From Zygnema cylindricum (lineage: Eukaryota; Streptophyta; Zygnematophyceae; Zygnematales; Zygnemataceae), in the NCBI GenBank assembly GCA_037447655.1, contig JBBHKE010000294.1, positions 162,028-226,027 on the forward strand: a stretch of 64,000 bases of DNA, given 5' to 3'. Under the pieces are notes generated by a model. It was not told the DNA's origin and made no database searches. It was given only the letters and a program-made list of their open reading frames with translations. The translations under genes and the position numbers were made by a program. Of this stretch, positions 38,895 to 50,238 are shown piece by piece; the stretch's first letter is position 1; the number at the start of each line of letters is the position of its first letter.

Positions 38895-40020
38895 GCATAG
38901 GAAAGAGTTGAATTGTGTTGATTTGAGGCAGTTGGTGCCACTGAAGAAGATGAAGAAGCACTGGCAGTTGCCATGATAATCAATTGTGCAAAGAGGAAAC
39001 TCTCACAAAATCCCACAAACAACCAACTTCACAATGAAGCCCCAAACAAACCAGACACACCCTAGGTCTGCAAATTTGCCACAATATAAAATATACACCA
39101 AAGAACCCACATGCAGAATTTCACAAAGTTCTGCCAAAAGATCACAATGATCTTATAATTCAAACACACCCAAAAACTGCTTTGCAGTTTTTCCTACACA
39201 ACAATCCTACTTCTCTTAAAGTAATCTAAGTCCTATATATACAAGTGAGCCTACAGTTGATCACACCGTACTACAACTAGCGTGGTCAATTGGTACACTA
39301 CTTCTTCATTAACAAAATCCCACCGTCGAATGCACATAATTATTTACACCAATCAGACAGCCGCTAGAAATGAAATAGTACGCGGTTAAAGTTCGTCCGC
39401 TGAAATGACGCTACAGTCAATACTTCTCTTCAAAAATGACGGCGGACTTCGTCCGCTTTCCACGTATTCTTTCATCACCGAAGATGAACCTCCACGTGTA
39501 ACTTTGGTCCTCAAATGTAACTGTACCTTTTCTTCTAGAACAACCAAACTTGACTTTCTCACGGACCGACACGTGTGCCTGAAGTGCACCGAATCTGTGT
39601 ACTCCCTTTCGAGTTACATACTCACTAAATCATGTCCCCGTCAATTTATCTTCACACAAACTGACTCATATTCAGAACACCTTTCTTGCGCAGACTGCTA
39701 TAGCTGCTATGACTCTGCTATGACTGCTATGACTGCTATGCCTGCTATGATCTGTCAGCGCAACTGTGATATTAGAGCAGCGCAGCTGCGATGTCAGAAC
39801 AGAGCAGCATAACAACACAGCAACAAGTGTAGAGTGCTCAAGGTTTCTAGCTGCGATGTCAGACTTAGCGCAGCATAGTAGCATAGCAGCAAGATATAGA
39901 GAGAACTCAAGGTTTCCAAAACAACAAATTGGTGGTTGCTTTTTTTTATTCACAAACATAGTTTCAGTGTGATAGTGTAATGGAAAACACATATTTCCGT
40001 TGTTAGTTACGGTACGCAAT
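38895..40020 (-). mobile_element. retroelement leader with truncated gag start
   Basis: On the minus strand an ATG at 38974 opens MATASASSSSSVAPTASNQH, a Ser/Ala-rich start resembling copia gag N-termini; after about 27 codons it runs into the end of the transposase relic. Upstream of the ATG (39000-40000) is about 1 kb of AT-rich DNA that may be LTR and leader. A CTGCTATGA tandem array lies at 39697-39752, and a duplicated AGCTGCGATGTCAGA segment at about 39782-39870. LTR ends were not defined. The assignment is tentative. Confidence 0.4.
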
Positions 40021-40534
40021 TGTAGTGAGTTTGTGAACTTTAGTGGCCTTTCCCCTTATGGGAAACCCGATTTTATATTTGTAACTGTCATATGTGATAA
40101 TGTAGGTTCAGTGTTTCCAATGCTTACCTATTTTGTGAAATGTCTGTTATGATTTCTGGTGCATTTTTTTATGTAATATGTGTATTAATCGGGTTACGAA
40201 TAATGAGTACCACACATGAATAATATATGTTTTGAACACTTTGTTAGTCGTCGGTTTACAAAAAACGGTTAGGCATTATGTCGGTGGTTCGTAGTCCACC
40301 GATGAAACTGCCTCAATGCTCAAAATAAAATTAGTTGTGATTGTCCCTTGTCGCAATTCTACACCACTCAACTGGGACAATGTGGGCTTTCCCGGTGACT
40401 GTAGCAACAATCTTGCCTCAACGTTGGGTGGTCATCAAGCGACGACTATACCTCATCCCTAGTTAACCTCGGTCATATGTATTATATGTTTCAGTGACAA
40501 AGCTACCGCGTCGCTGTCTTTTGGTATTTCAAAC
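40021..40534. other. no gene seen
   Basis: About 500 bp of unassigned sequence between the retroelement leader and the next LTR. No reading frame, RNA gene or clear repeat was recognised. Confidence 0.5.
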
Positions 40535-41726
40535 TGTTGATATTTATGTATTTTCTAGGTCTGTTTTAGGATAGAAAAGTAGCAGGGGCAGTCTGCCTCT
40601 AACCTCCTTCTCCAAGCCCCCACACTTGTTGTAGTCACTGAAGGCTGGAGAGGGAGCTAGTGCCCATGGCTGCCTAAGCTCTCCAGAGAGACAGTAGTAG
40701 ATAATAGATATGTTTACTAAAAAGATATTTTACGGACCCAAGAATTGATCTTAGTACATACCGGCCGTCAAGCATCCCGCAGTCGTTAGCTTTGTCCATT
40801 TAGCCTAAGACTAATGCTAGGACAAATAGGATTTGACAGATATTTATATAGTTACAGGTAGAGTTTTCCATTTAACTCGATTACGGTATATGGGGCATAG
40901 AAACAATTGTACTTTTAGTACCGTACAAAATAAATAGTACGGACATTTATTTCGACGGTCTGTTTTAAATGACGATGTAAATCAGATTGCCATGGTTAGC
41001 GCCGACATCGCCGAAAGGACAATTTGGCAGTTTGCAGACGCCGCCACTCCGGATGACACGTGGCAACATCATACGGGCTTACGGAATTTCCAGAACGGCA
41101 AAAAAACAAATCCGAAAGTGACAAATGTCACACTATGGCGATTTCGTACATTGTACGTACAGAAAGTATTCCGTCACTTATACTTTCTTGTACGATACTG
41201 TTTTTTAGACGTGGCATGACCTAGAGCCACGTGGAGAGTTAATATTTGACAGCACGATATTCGGGAATTAAAAGAACGAGTCTGGATAAGACACGTGCTG
41301 GTTTTTGGCCATGTCGTACGATGGCCGTACAAAAGGTACACCGACACCTGTACCTTTATGTACTTTACAGTCTTGTCATTGGTTCGTACTTTAGTACTAG
41401 GGGGCTAAGAGAGGGGTTTTAGGACTTAGAATATTTTCTGGTAGGTAGCTGCCTCTCCTAGAGAGCACCTCGTATAAATGGTAAACTTTGGCCAGCCATA
41501 ACAATAAATTCAGTTGACCATTTTCAGTGATTTTTTTTGCTGCGGAATCACGGGAGTCCACGCTACACAGGGGTGTTGTTGGTCAGAGTCTTTGTCTGCC
41601 TGGGTGGCTGTATTTCTAAGGGAAATTCAGAGTGGGTGAATGTGTCCAAATCTCATATTCTAACTTTGCATTCTATGGTGGAACTGAGCACACAAAAAGT
41701 GTTATTTCACAAGGGTGAAGCTATAT
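40535..41726 (+). mobile_element. family S LTR, 3'-truncated
   Basis: Starts TGTTGATATTTATGTATTTT and follows the LTR at 43344-44637 in inverted orientation with high similarity until GAAGCTATAT (41726), about 110 bp short of the expected 3' end. The sequence TTCAAAC precedes the start (40528-40534) and recurs at 41755-41761; whether this is a target duplication is uncertain because the second copy is not adjacent to a CA end. Confidence 0.88.
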
Positions 41727-42079
41727 AACGGTGATCCCGTTTTACAAAATAATATTCAAACACAAATGTACTCCAGGCCATTGACCTACCCTATCACTGT
41801 ATGCATTGTCTCGGCTTGGATCTATAGCTAGAAAAGTATTTTTTAAAAAATCAAAACGTCCCAATGCTACACAACCTATCGATTGTCTAATGGACAGCCT
41901 ATCTAAAAAGAACTATATTTAGATGTCCAGCTGGAGACACCAAGAATATCAAATCCGCTAAGGCGACTTTTCGACGACTTTTTTCATATCCATGACGTCT
42001 TCACAGTGCCGTACAGTGCTTCCTCAAAAAACAACTGTCCGAAATTAAACACCCCTGGAGATGAAAAAGACAATAAGGC
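41727..42079. other. no gene seen
   Basis: Unassigned sequence following the truncated LTR. No reading frame of interest. Confidence 0.5.
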
Positions 42080-42360
42080 AGAGGGGAGGGAATATCGACG
42101 GAAAATGGGAAAAACAACAAGGGAGGAGAAAAGGAGGAAAAGGGAAGGCGAAGAGCAAATTTTTGGGGGAGTGAGAGAAAAGGAACAGATATCGGGAAGA
42201 GGGAGAGTGAAAAGAGGGGGAAAGGGAGGATTTTCGAGAAAAAGGAGGGAAAGGGCAGATTTGGTGAAGAGGGAGAGGGAAAGGAGGGGAAAGGGAGGAT
42301 TTTTTGGAGAGGGGGGAGGGAATGGGCAGATTTGAAGAAAAGGGGGAGAGTAATGGGAAG
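42080..42360. repeat. purine minisatellite, inverse of 37257-37490
   Basis: GGGAGGATTTTTTGGAGA-type and GGAAAGGGCAGATTTGG-type units alternate over about 280 bp. The array matches, in reverse complement, the pyrimidine minisatellite near 37.3 kb. The purine strand continuity gives mirror-repeat character. Confidence 0.85.
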
Positions 42361-42730
42361 ATTTTTTGTTTTGTTTATTTTTTTAAACTTAACGTCAAAA
42401 ATTTCATTCTAACATATGTTGTGGCATCTGTGTCACCACAACGATGACCTTAGTCGCCTTGAAGCTTGGTCCGGTTCGTTAGAAATAACCAAAAAAAAAT
42501 GACGAAACCCCATAGAAAAATTGAGAGGGAGGAGAAACATGAAAGAAGAGGTCATAACATCTACTTGCGTCTTGTCCAGAAAATGTTGAAAATGTGAAAA
42601 AAAAAATGTGTGGTCACTAGCGCACCATGAAGAATAACTGTGTGGATGATATTCTAAAAAGTGATAAAAAGATAAAAATATTATAAAAAGATAGTGTGGC
42701 TCGATTCGTCGCGTCTGTCGACGCGCATTT

Positions 42731-43343
42731 TTTTCATTTAATTTCAATTGATATTTTTAACGCAACAATATCATTGCAAAACACTATCATTCTACCGCTT
42801 TTATAAACATAGGCCTCTATTTCTTGTTTTACTAACTGTTGCCTCTGTATAGTCTCACTCTTATAAATCTGAATTAGTGTTTCCCAGATTTCCGAAGACA
42901 TGATTAGACTTAAAAGAGTGATAACTATGGACTTAGACACATATCTAAGTATGAGATGTTTTGCTATAGTGGTTTTATATTCCCAAATTTTCCTATCATT
43001 TTCTTCAAATTTTGGGTCAGTTATAACCCCCACAAGTGGAACCGTAACCGAGAGCCTAGCTCCCCTCACCATAGGTGTCCTTTTATCCTTCTCCTCTATT
43101 TCCCTTTCCACGGTAATGATTTTCCCTTCACCTTCTGTTGCATCTGAACTTCGATTGGTTTTCTGAGCAGCCCCAAATGATTCTCCATAGTGAGCTCCTC
43201 CAAAGCCCGGTGGCAGACACCTCACTTGTCCCGAAACAATTCCCCATAAGTGCTTTTCGAAAAGCAACCCCTCCATTGTAAACTCCCAATAAGTGAAGTC
43301 TGTTCCATCGAACATAGGCACCCTAGATGGTGAGCCAATAACC
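42731..43343 (-). pseudogene. copia gag fragment
   Basis: A minus-strand frame of about 200 codons shows the copia gag pattern: VPMFDGTDFTYWEFTMEGLL near the start, then EKHLWGIVSG, and later SSEIWETLIQIYKSE. This corresponds to the N-terminal domain of plant copia capsids. The insertion of about 70 residues between the two motifs is charged and low in similarity. The frame is open upstream into the adjoining LTR, where an ATG at 43369 is in frame. The zinc knuckle and all downstream protein domains are missing, so the element is broken. Confidence 0.8.
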
Positions 43344-44637
43344 TGCAATTCTATCAGCTCCATTGCCACACAGAATTCGCAGGTCTAAAGGAAGTTAATC
43401 TAGATAGTGCCGACTCCAACTTGATATAAACCCAAATGACTTACCCCTTGAAAATCAGAACCCCAATATAGCTTCACCCTTGTGAAATAACACTTTTTGT
43501 GTGCTCAGTTCCACCATAGAATGCAAAGTTAGGATGTGAGATTTGGACACATTCACCCACTTTGACTTTCCCTTAGAAATAGAGCCACCCAGGCAGACAA
43601 AGACTCTGACCAACAACACCCATGTGTAGCCTGGACTCCGCTGATTCCGCAGCAAAAAAAATCACAGAAAATGGTCAACCGAATTTATTGTTATGGCTAG
43701 CCAAAGTTTACCATTTATACAAAGTGCTTTCTGGGAGAGGCAGCTACCTACCAGAAAATATTCTAAGTCCTAAAACCCCTCTCTAAGCCCACTAGTACTA
43801 AAGTACGAACCAATGACAAGACTGTAAAGTACATAAAGGTACAGGTGTCGGTGTACCTTTTGTACGGCCATCGTACGACATGGCCAAAAACCAGCACGTG
43901 TCTTATCCAGACTCGTTCTTTTAATTCCCGAATATCGTGCTGTCAAATATTATCTCTCCACGTGGCTCCAGGTCATGCCACGTCTGAAAAACGGTACCGT
44001 ACAAGAAAGTACAAGTGACAGAGTACTTTTTGTACGTACAATGTACGAAATCGCCATAGTGCGACATTTGTAACTTCCGGATTTGTTTTCTGCCGTTCCG
44101 AAAATTCCGTAAGCCCGTATGATGTTGCCACATGTCATCCGGAGTGGCGGCGTCTACAAACTGCCAAATTGTCCTTTCATCGATGTCGGCGCTAACCACG
44201 GCCGTCGGATTTACATCGTTATTTAAAACGGACCGTCGAAATAAATGTCCGTACTATTTATTTCGTCCGGTACTAAAAGTACAATCGTTTCTATGCCCCA
44301 TATACCGTAATCCAGTTAAATGGAAAACCAAACCCTATATGTCCTAGCACTAGTTTTAGTCTAAATGGACAAAGCTAACGACTGCGGGATGCTTGACGGC
44401 CGGTAGGTACCAGGATCAATTCCTGGGTCCGTCAAATATCTTTTTAGTAAACATATCTATTATCTACTACTGTCTCCCTGGAGAGCTTAGGCAGCCATGG
44501 GCTCTAGCTCCCTCTCTAGCCTCCAGTGACTACAACAAGTGTGGGGGCTTGGAGAATGAGGTTAGAGGCAGACTGCCTCTGCGACTTTGCGACTTTTCTA
44601 TCCTTAAACAGACCTAGAAAATACATAAATATCAACA
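43344..44637 (-). mobile_element. family S LTR, minus orientation
   Basis: Read on the minus strand this 1294-bp LTR runs from TGTTGATATTTATGTATTTT to GCTGATAGAATTGCA. It is the inverted partner of 40535-41726 and is related to the solo LTRs at 29.6 and 32.1 kb. The flanking pentamers GGGAG and GGTTA do not match, so it is not a clean solo insertion; it adjoins a copia gag fragment and might be the 5' LTR of that element. Confidence 0.88.
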
Positions 44638-45864
44638 CTCCCCTTATTTTCTATTCTATTTTCCTTTCAACTCCCACAAACAAATGAATAAACATTGTTG
44701 TTTGTGAAGATTTAGTTTCGTGCGTATGTGAAATTTGATGCGCACGCGACGCTTCGTGCGTATATATTTTACATGATCTACTGTGGAGTTTTGAACAGTT
44801 TGCGGTTCGGGGGAATTAAATGTACGAGTAAATTTAATGGGGTAATTGAGTGGCGTGAAATGTGATAGGAAATGGACGGCGGATCGCGAATCGATCCGAC
44901 GTTTAATGTTCGAAATGTTTTTTAAAGTGTTCGCTGTAAGTACGGACCATAATGGGACAGGCAACATTTATTAAAAGGGACGTCGCCCGTATGGTTCGTC
45001 TTATTTGACATGTGTATTCTAATTTCGACGTGCGACATTTATGACGAAGTACGTGATTTCGGTAAGGACAGGATTTGGATGGTACGGGTTATTTCGGCAA
45101 GTGATTCGAGTTACACGTGGAGGGCGGACGACGTCTGCCGATATGTCCAAGGGATCGTATTGTTTGATGACGTGTTATTAAGTGGACCGTACATATGCGA
45201 TGTCGGTTCACTACGTGGATTTATTTGCAAGTGACTAAGCGAGTTGTTGCTTATGCCGCGTATTTTGCGGACGCGTCGGTGTAAGTATTTGAAACAACAT
45301 TGTCTTGTCTTACTTGAATTAATATTTTAGTGTTGATTATTACAGTTTCTATTTAGGTGATCATTTAGGGTTTCGGTATTTTAATTTGTGTGTATGCAGT
45401 GTCGTACTTGCAGACAAGTGTACGCTTATGATTGGTCAACTCTCAGGTGTACACTTACGGTTAGGCTATTTGTCGTTGTAGATTATTATGGTTAAATAAT
45501 ATTTAGTGGAAGTTATGTTGTTTAATTTGACACGTAGCTATTTGTTGATAGCTCACAAATGTATATATAGATTTGAGCTTCATTAAGAAATAATCAATGC
45601 TTAGCATGAAAAGTAGGGACCGAAGATGTAGACTTTTAGGGTTTTCGATTAGGTCAGCATTTGAGTAATATGTTTATTGATATACTTTTCTTTATTAAGT
45701 GTTTATGTGAGATTGCACTCTTTTGTTATTATTATTTATGTTATTTTATATATGTTTGATATGCATTATTTATGCATTTGTTCTAGGGTTTGTTTATGTT
45801 GATTATTCCATCAAACCTTAGTTGATGTATGTTAAATGGAGGATGCATTTCAAATGATTGTTCA
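44638..45864. other. no gene seen
   Basis: About 1.2 kb of unassigned DNA. A 74-codon frame at 45010-45234 (plus) has no recognised similarity. The rest is AT-rich. Confidence 0.5.
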
Positions 45865-47341
45865 TTAACCTAAGTTTGCTTCACATTTTGTTTGATAGTT
45901 TGGGTCGCTTCTGCGGTCTATTTTAGACCAAAGAACAACAAACATCCCCTCACTTTTTCTTTTCCTTTTTCTTTTTCCTTTTCCTTTTATAAAACATAAG
46001 AAAATACTCTCGTATTTATCACAGTGCATTAGATGAACTGAAATAATAATTACATCACACATTTTATTTAACATCTCACTTTTCATAAATCGGAGCAATG
46101 ATTTTATCCACCTCATCACTTTTCTATCCACACACAAATCGATTTCCCTCTTGCGATCCAAACAGCCAGCCCCATCTCCAATCTGCAACATACACCTAGA
46201 TGCTAACCCTTTTACAGGCACACCTCCATAAATACCATCACTTCCTTTAGTGATGTCAAACCCATTACTCCCAAAAAATAAATTTTCCTCATTCTCTCCC
46301 ATGGATTTCTTGCCACTCTCTCTTTCTAAATTTATTCCCAATAAGTATTTCTCCTCCCCTAAATCTTTCATTAAATATTCCTCTTCTCCTTTATCCTTTA
46401 AAACCCTTTGAGTTTCACTTCTCCCCTTTCCTCGGAATCCGTTGAAGTCTCCCTTCCCGACCAGTTTTATGTTTCCCAATTATCTATAAAATTATCCTCA
46501 TTAATTTTACCTTTCATGTTTTCACTTATGGATCCTAGATCTGACTTTCGCATTTCTAAGTCATCCACTCTACACTCCTCGACATCCTCAATTGCCTCCC
46601 CTCTCTTTACTTCCCTTATACCTCCAAAAGCACACTGTTGCCTTCGTGGAATTTTAGTGTTCTTTTCTCTCTTCTCCATTCTACCGATGTGAAGAAGCTC
46701 CAAGATTTCTTCATCCTCTTTCTCCTCTTCCCCTTCTTCCTCCTCATTCACATACCAACTTCTAAGTTCTTCCAAACAAGGACACTCCTCCATATAGTGA
46801 CCCGGTTTGCTACAAGCGAAGCAAACCCCCTTTTTCAAAGTTTCCTTTTCTTTTCCTCTCCCTCTCCTTCCACCAAAGTTCCGATAAGGATTACCTATGT
46901 CTTTCTTCCTCTCATCACGCTTCCGCTCGTCACCGCCGTTCCTCTCATCACGCTTCCGCCATTCCTCTCATCACGCTTCCGCCAGTCACCACCAGCTGTA
47001 AATCCAGTCACCCTCTCACTTCCCCTACGAAGCTCCAAGGTGCTTTCCCTCACAAGTATTATCTCTATGGTGATGCTCCAAGTCCACGAGGAGCCATCCA
47101 TTCCCTGCATACGGTAAATGATGTCTTCCATGTGCATAAGTAAGGGTTTTTTTTCTGTCGTTTTCTTGTAAAACTTAGCGCGGTACTGCCTAAGTTTCAA
47201 CCGCACGAAAGAATCGCAAATTTGTAGAGTACAATTTGCGTCATCCTCAAATTTAAGATGTATGAAAAATTGTTGTCTTGTGTTTTTTGACCCATTTCCA
47301 CGACAAAAAACGTCATCTTCAACCTTACGTTTAAAACACAT
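45865..47341 (-). pseudogene. gag-like relic with CCHC zinc knuckle
   Basis: Minus-strand frames read through 47341-46895, 46838-46467 and 46479-45865 with frame changes. The centre carries CFACSKPGHYMEEC, a CX2CX4HX4C zinc knuckle typical of retrotransposon nucleocapsid, preceded by an Arg/Gly-rich stretch (FGGRRRGRGKEKE-like) and followed by a long acidic region. An upstream part has ESTLELRRGSERV. The C-terminal 200 residues are unrecognised. It may be the gag of a chromovirus-like or other LTR element whose pol is absent. The zinc knuckle is certain, the family is not. Confidence 0.6.
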
Positions 47342-48969
47342 GCGCGATGTGTTTTAAATTTAGGTATTTTTGATAAACAAATAGGAACATATATTCGCAC
47401 GTGCCGTAATTTTCGAAAATTTTCATATGATTTCCAATGACAAAGAAAAGTACAGAATTCGCTATGGTTTGTCCGTTTGCGTTCGAATACGACGAAGAAA
47501 AGTACACAATTTGTTTGGATTTGTCCGTTTTCGTCTAGAACGGATTTCTTTTTTGCAGGGGTCTTCAAATTTGATGCCATTTCGCGTCGACCGGATAGGA
47601 GACGCAAAGGCAAAGCGCCTCGTCTTCAACCATGAAACAGCACAGGCTGGAAGGCGGTACGTCTACAATGTCACGGTAAGACATGCGACGTCACAAGCAG
47701 TTCCAAAAAAAAACGTGCGACCACAGATTGTAGACGTTGACAACCGTCACAGGCATTGTCAACGTATACAATCGTCACAAGCGTAAGCTACGATTTCGTC
47801 CTTACAGACATAGGGACACTTGAAAACCGCGTTCGGCGGATCCGCGTTAAAATACAAAGTAAGTTTGGTAAGTTACAAGTACATGGGAACATACCCTAAG
47901 GGTACGCCCCGTGTATTAAAGTATCGACTTTGATCTGTCGTTTTGACCCAAAACGCAGTTTCGTACGATAAAAACTTTAGCCGTAAAAAAAAATCAATTC
48001 TCTAAAAGTACAGCAAACTTCAAGTCGATTATTTGAATGTACTTCATGTTTGTCGTCATGTGAATGCATTTTGGCGTTTTCGTTTTTTCTACCCCCGTGC
48101 AAGAGAACATAGCTCGTCAAAAAACTTCATCAAAAATCACCTCGCGACCTGATTTCAGGGAAAGTATCACCCAAACAGCCAAGAAAAATGACCCACGCAC
48201 GCGCCACAAGAGTGGGAAAATTTTAGGACGAGGGAGAGTACTCGCTATTTTTCTCCCTGCCCGTCACGTGCATGTACGGAAAAGAAGAGGATGTACAGAA
48301 AAAATCTGCAGGGGTCTCGGACCTCGAATTTCATTCATGGGTCCTCGGTAGAATTTTGCATCGTCGTCGCCTCTCCCCTCTCCCTCTCACACTAGCGCTT
48401 TTATCTCACACTTTTTAGAATGAGGCATGACAAAACTGGTATGAAATGAAAGATATTTGAAAAATAATTCTTGGACTACCTTTATGTATATTTTTATGGC
48501 AAGTAGAGCGAAAAAAGTAAAGAAAACGAAATTGGGTATCCATGGCCGAAAGTTTTTGAATCTGTGACGTCACAAGTGAGTGTGATGTCACAATGTTGCA
48601 AAACCCTAAACATTTGCCATGTCACAAAATTACAAAAATGTAGGCGTCTACAACTGTCGTTGTCTTAGTTGGCGTCACCAATTTGGTAGTCGTCGTCAAC
48701 CGTCACAAAGTTGTACCTACGTCTACAACCGTCACATGTCAAAGTTCTGATTTCATTTTCGCACATAGGGACGCTTGTAGTACGGAACACTTCACTACAG
48801 TCCAAAGTACTTTTTCAAAGTATCGCTTACATGGGGACGTACCCTAAGTGCTCTCACCGTGGAGCTCACGTAACGACAAAAAGTGACTGTCTGCAACACT
48901 TTTATTTACATGTGGTTGCCGCAGTTTTGTTACCGTAAACGTTCGTTGGCCATGTGAATTGCTAATGTT
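47342..48969. repeat. direct repeat pair in unassigned DNA
   Basis: Segments at about 47665-47910 and 48640-48865 are diverged direct repeats. Shared landmarks are GTCTACAAC/GTCGTCAACCGTCACA, CATAGGGAC(A/G)CTTG, and TACATGGG(A/G)ACATACCCTAAG-like sequence. They are about 975 bp apart, the geometry of a small LTR element, but no termini were defined. Open frames at 47427-47786 and 48064-48351 have no recognised family. Confidence 0.6.
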
Positions 48970-49332
48970 TAGTGTTGTGTATCGGTAAGGATTTACCGAT
49001 TACCGATATGGGCCTTTTTTCGGGGACCCGATAATCGATATATTGATACGATATATCGCTATCGGTCTTATCGCCGATAAGTAGCCGATATTATCGGCTA
49101 CTTATCGGCGATAATGCCTATAACGATAACTATCGGCGATAACTGTACGAGCTGTAGAGATAAATGTACGGCATGTACACTCAACTGTACGTCTTATTCC
49201 CGCGACGCGCCCTACTCACAACCCCTGAGGTACCTACCAATCAGATCATTTGTACAAGCCGAAAGTACAGTAGCCGGCATAAGATGTGTACGGCTTTAGT
49301 ACGGCTCTAGGGATTTTGATGTACCTTTCACA
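48970..49332. mobile_element. truncated hAT-like left end
   Basis: Starts TAGTGTTGTGTATCGGTAAG and follows the left part of the element at 21353-22199 for about 360 bp, including the CGATA subterminal array, the GTAC palindromes and GATGTACCTTTC. It then diverges; the right terminus is not seen before the N run at 49661. Confidence 0.87.
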
Positions 49333-49660
49333 TCCGACGCCGTGGCTTTGTCCTTTTATTTTTTTGGGATTCACTAGAAACCTGCCACGTGTCAATCCGT
49401 CGGCTTTTTTGGCAAAAGCCACCAAAAAAGCCATCCCGAGATGCCGGCGCTCACGCTTACTGTCCGCTCGTGAATTTCGTCCGTTCGATTCTGGCGGCGC
49501 GCATAATGTTATTTTGCATCCGTTGTACTTTGTGTCCGCCGTCTTTTTACCGTTCCATGATAATCAGTTTATCAGTACAATTCCGTACGTTCCCGTAAAA
49601 TTTATGTTCACTTAACCGCCCAAAAAGTACTACAAAGTGCAACGTATTTTTACATCAAAT

Positions 49661-49670
49661 NNNNNNNNNN
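49661..49670. other. assembly gap
   Basis: Ten N bases in repeat-derived DNA downstream of the truncated hAT-like end. Confidence 0.99.
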
Positions 49671-49814
49671 TGGCAGTTAGCGATAATCTCATTTCCTTAT
49701 TTATCGCATTTATTTTTTAATCACAATAATTGTGATTAGCCCTAAAAAAAAAAAAACTTTTTTTTTTAACGTCATATTCGTACGATCGTACAAGAGTGTC
49801 CGCAACTCACACCC

Positions 49815-50238
49815 ATACAATATGCCTACTCTACGCGAGTTTAGTGCCAAGTTTTGTGCGCCTACCAAAGGCCTACCATAAAAACGCCTACTTTTAAACT
49901 ATGGTACGAATTGTCACATTTTGTACAAGTACACATATTACTGTAGACATTGAAAGGGCGGGTATTTATTATTCAGGACAGCCCAAATTACAGTTAGGGA
50001 TTAATTAGTATATATTTTTTTTTTCAAAAAAAAAAAAATCCCGATTAGTGTTAATAACACTAATTTTTTATTTACGCTATTTATTCCTTTACTCTAATAG
50101 CGATTGACGGTGTACTGTACACCGCGAATCGTAGTTACTAATTAGAGTAATGAAAAAATTAGAGTACAAAAACCCCATTGTATGTTTTGCATAGTAGGCA
50201 TATTGTATGGGCGTACTTTCACCTACTTTTGAACTATG
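49815..50238. mobile_element. composite of MITE family B ends around a family A-like palindrome
   Basis: A family B right end (GCCTACCATAAAAACGCCTA) ends at 49903 with AAACTATG, and an inverted left end finishes at 50238 with CCTACTTTTGAACTATG. Between them (about 50044-50160) lies a head-to-head pair of family A-like termini around GGTGTACTGTACACC. The arrangement suggests nested insertion of one small element in another, with deletion of one terminus. Confidence 0.65.

Noticed and set aside
41755-41761. TTCAAAC as target duplication of the LTR at 40535
   Set aside because: The second copy is not next to a CA end and the LTR is truncated 30 bp earlier; a chance match is as likely.
45010-45234. 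74-codon plus-strand frame as a gene
   Set aside because: No similarity, no splice context and length near the random expectation.
47520-47690. Cystatin-like protein in the frame at 47427-47786
   Set aside because: Vague resemblance only; no conserved QVVAG or tryptophan motif.
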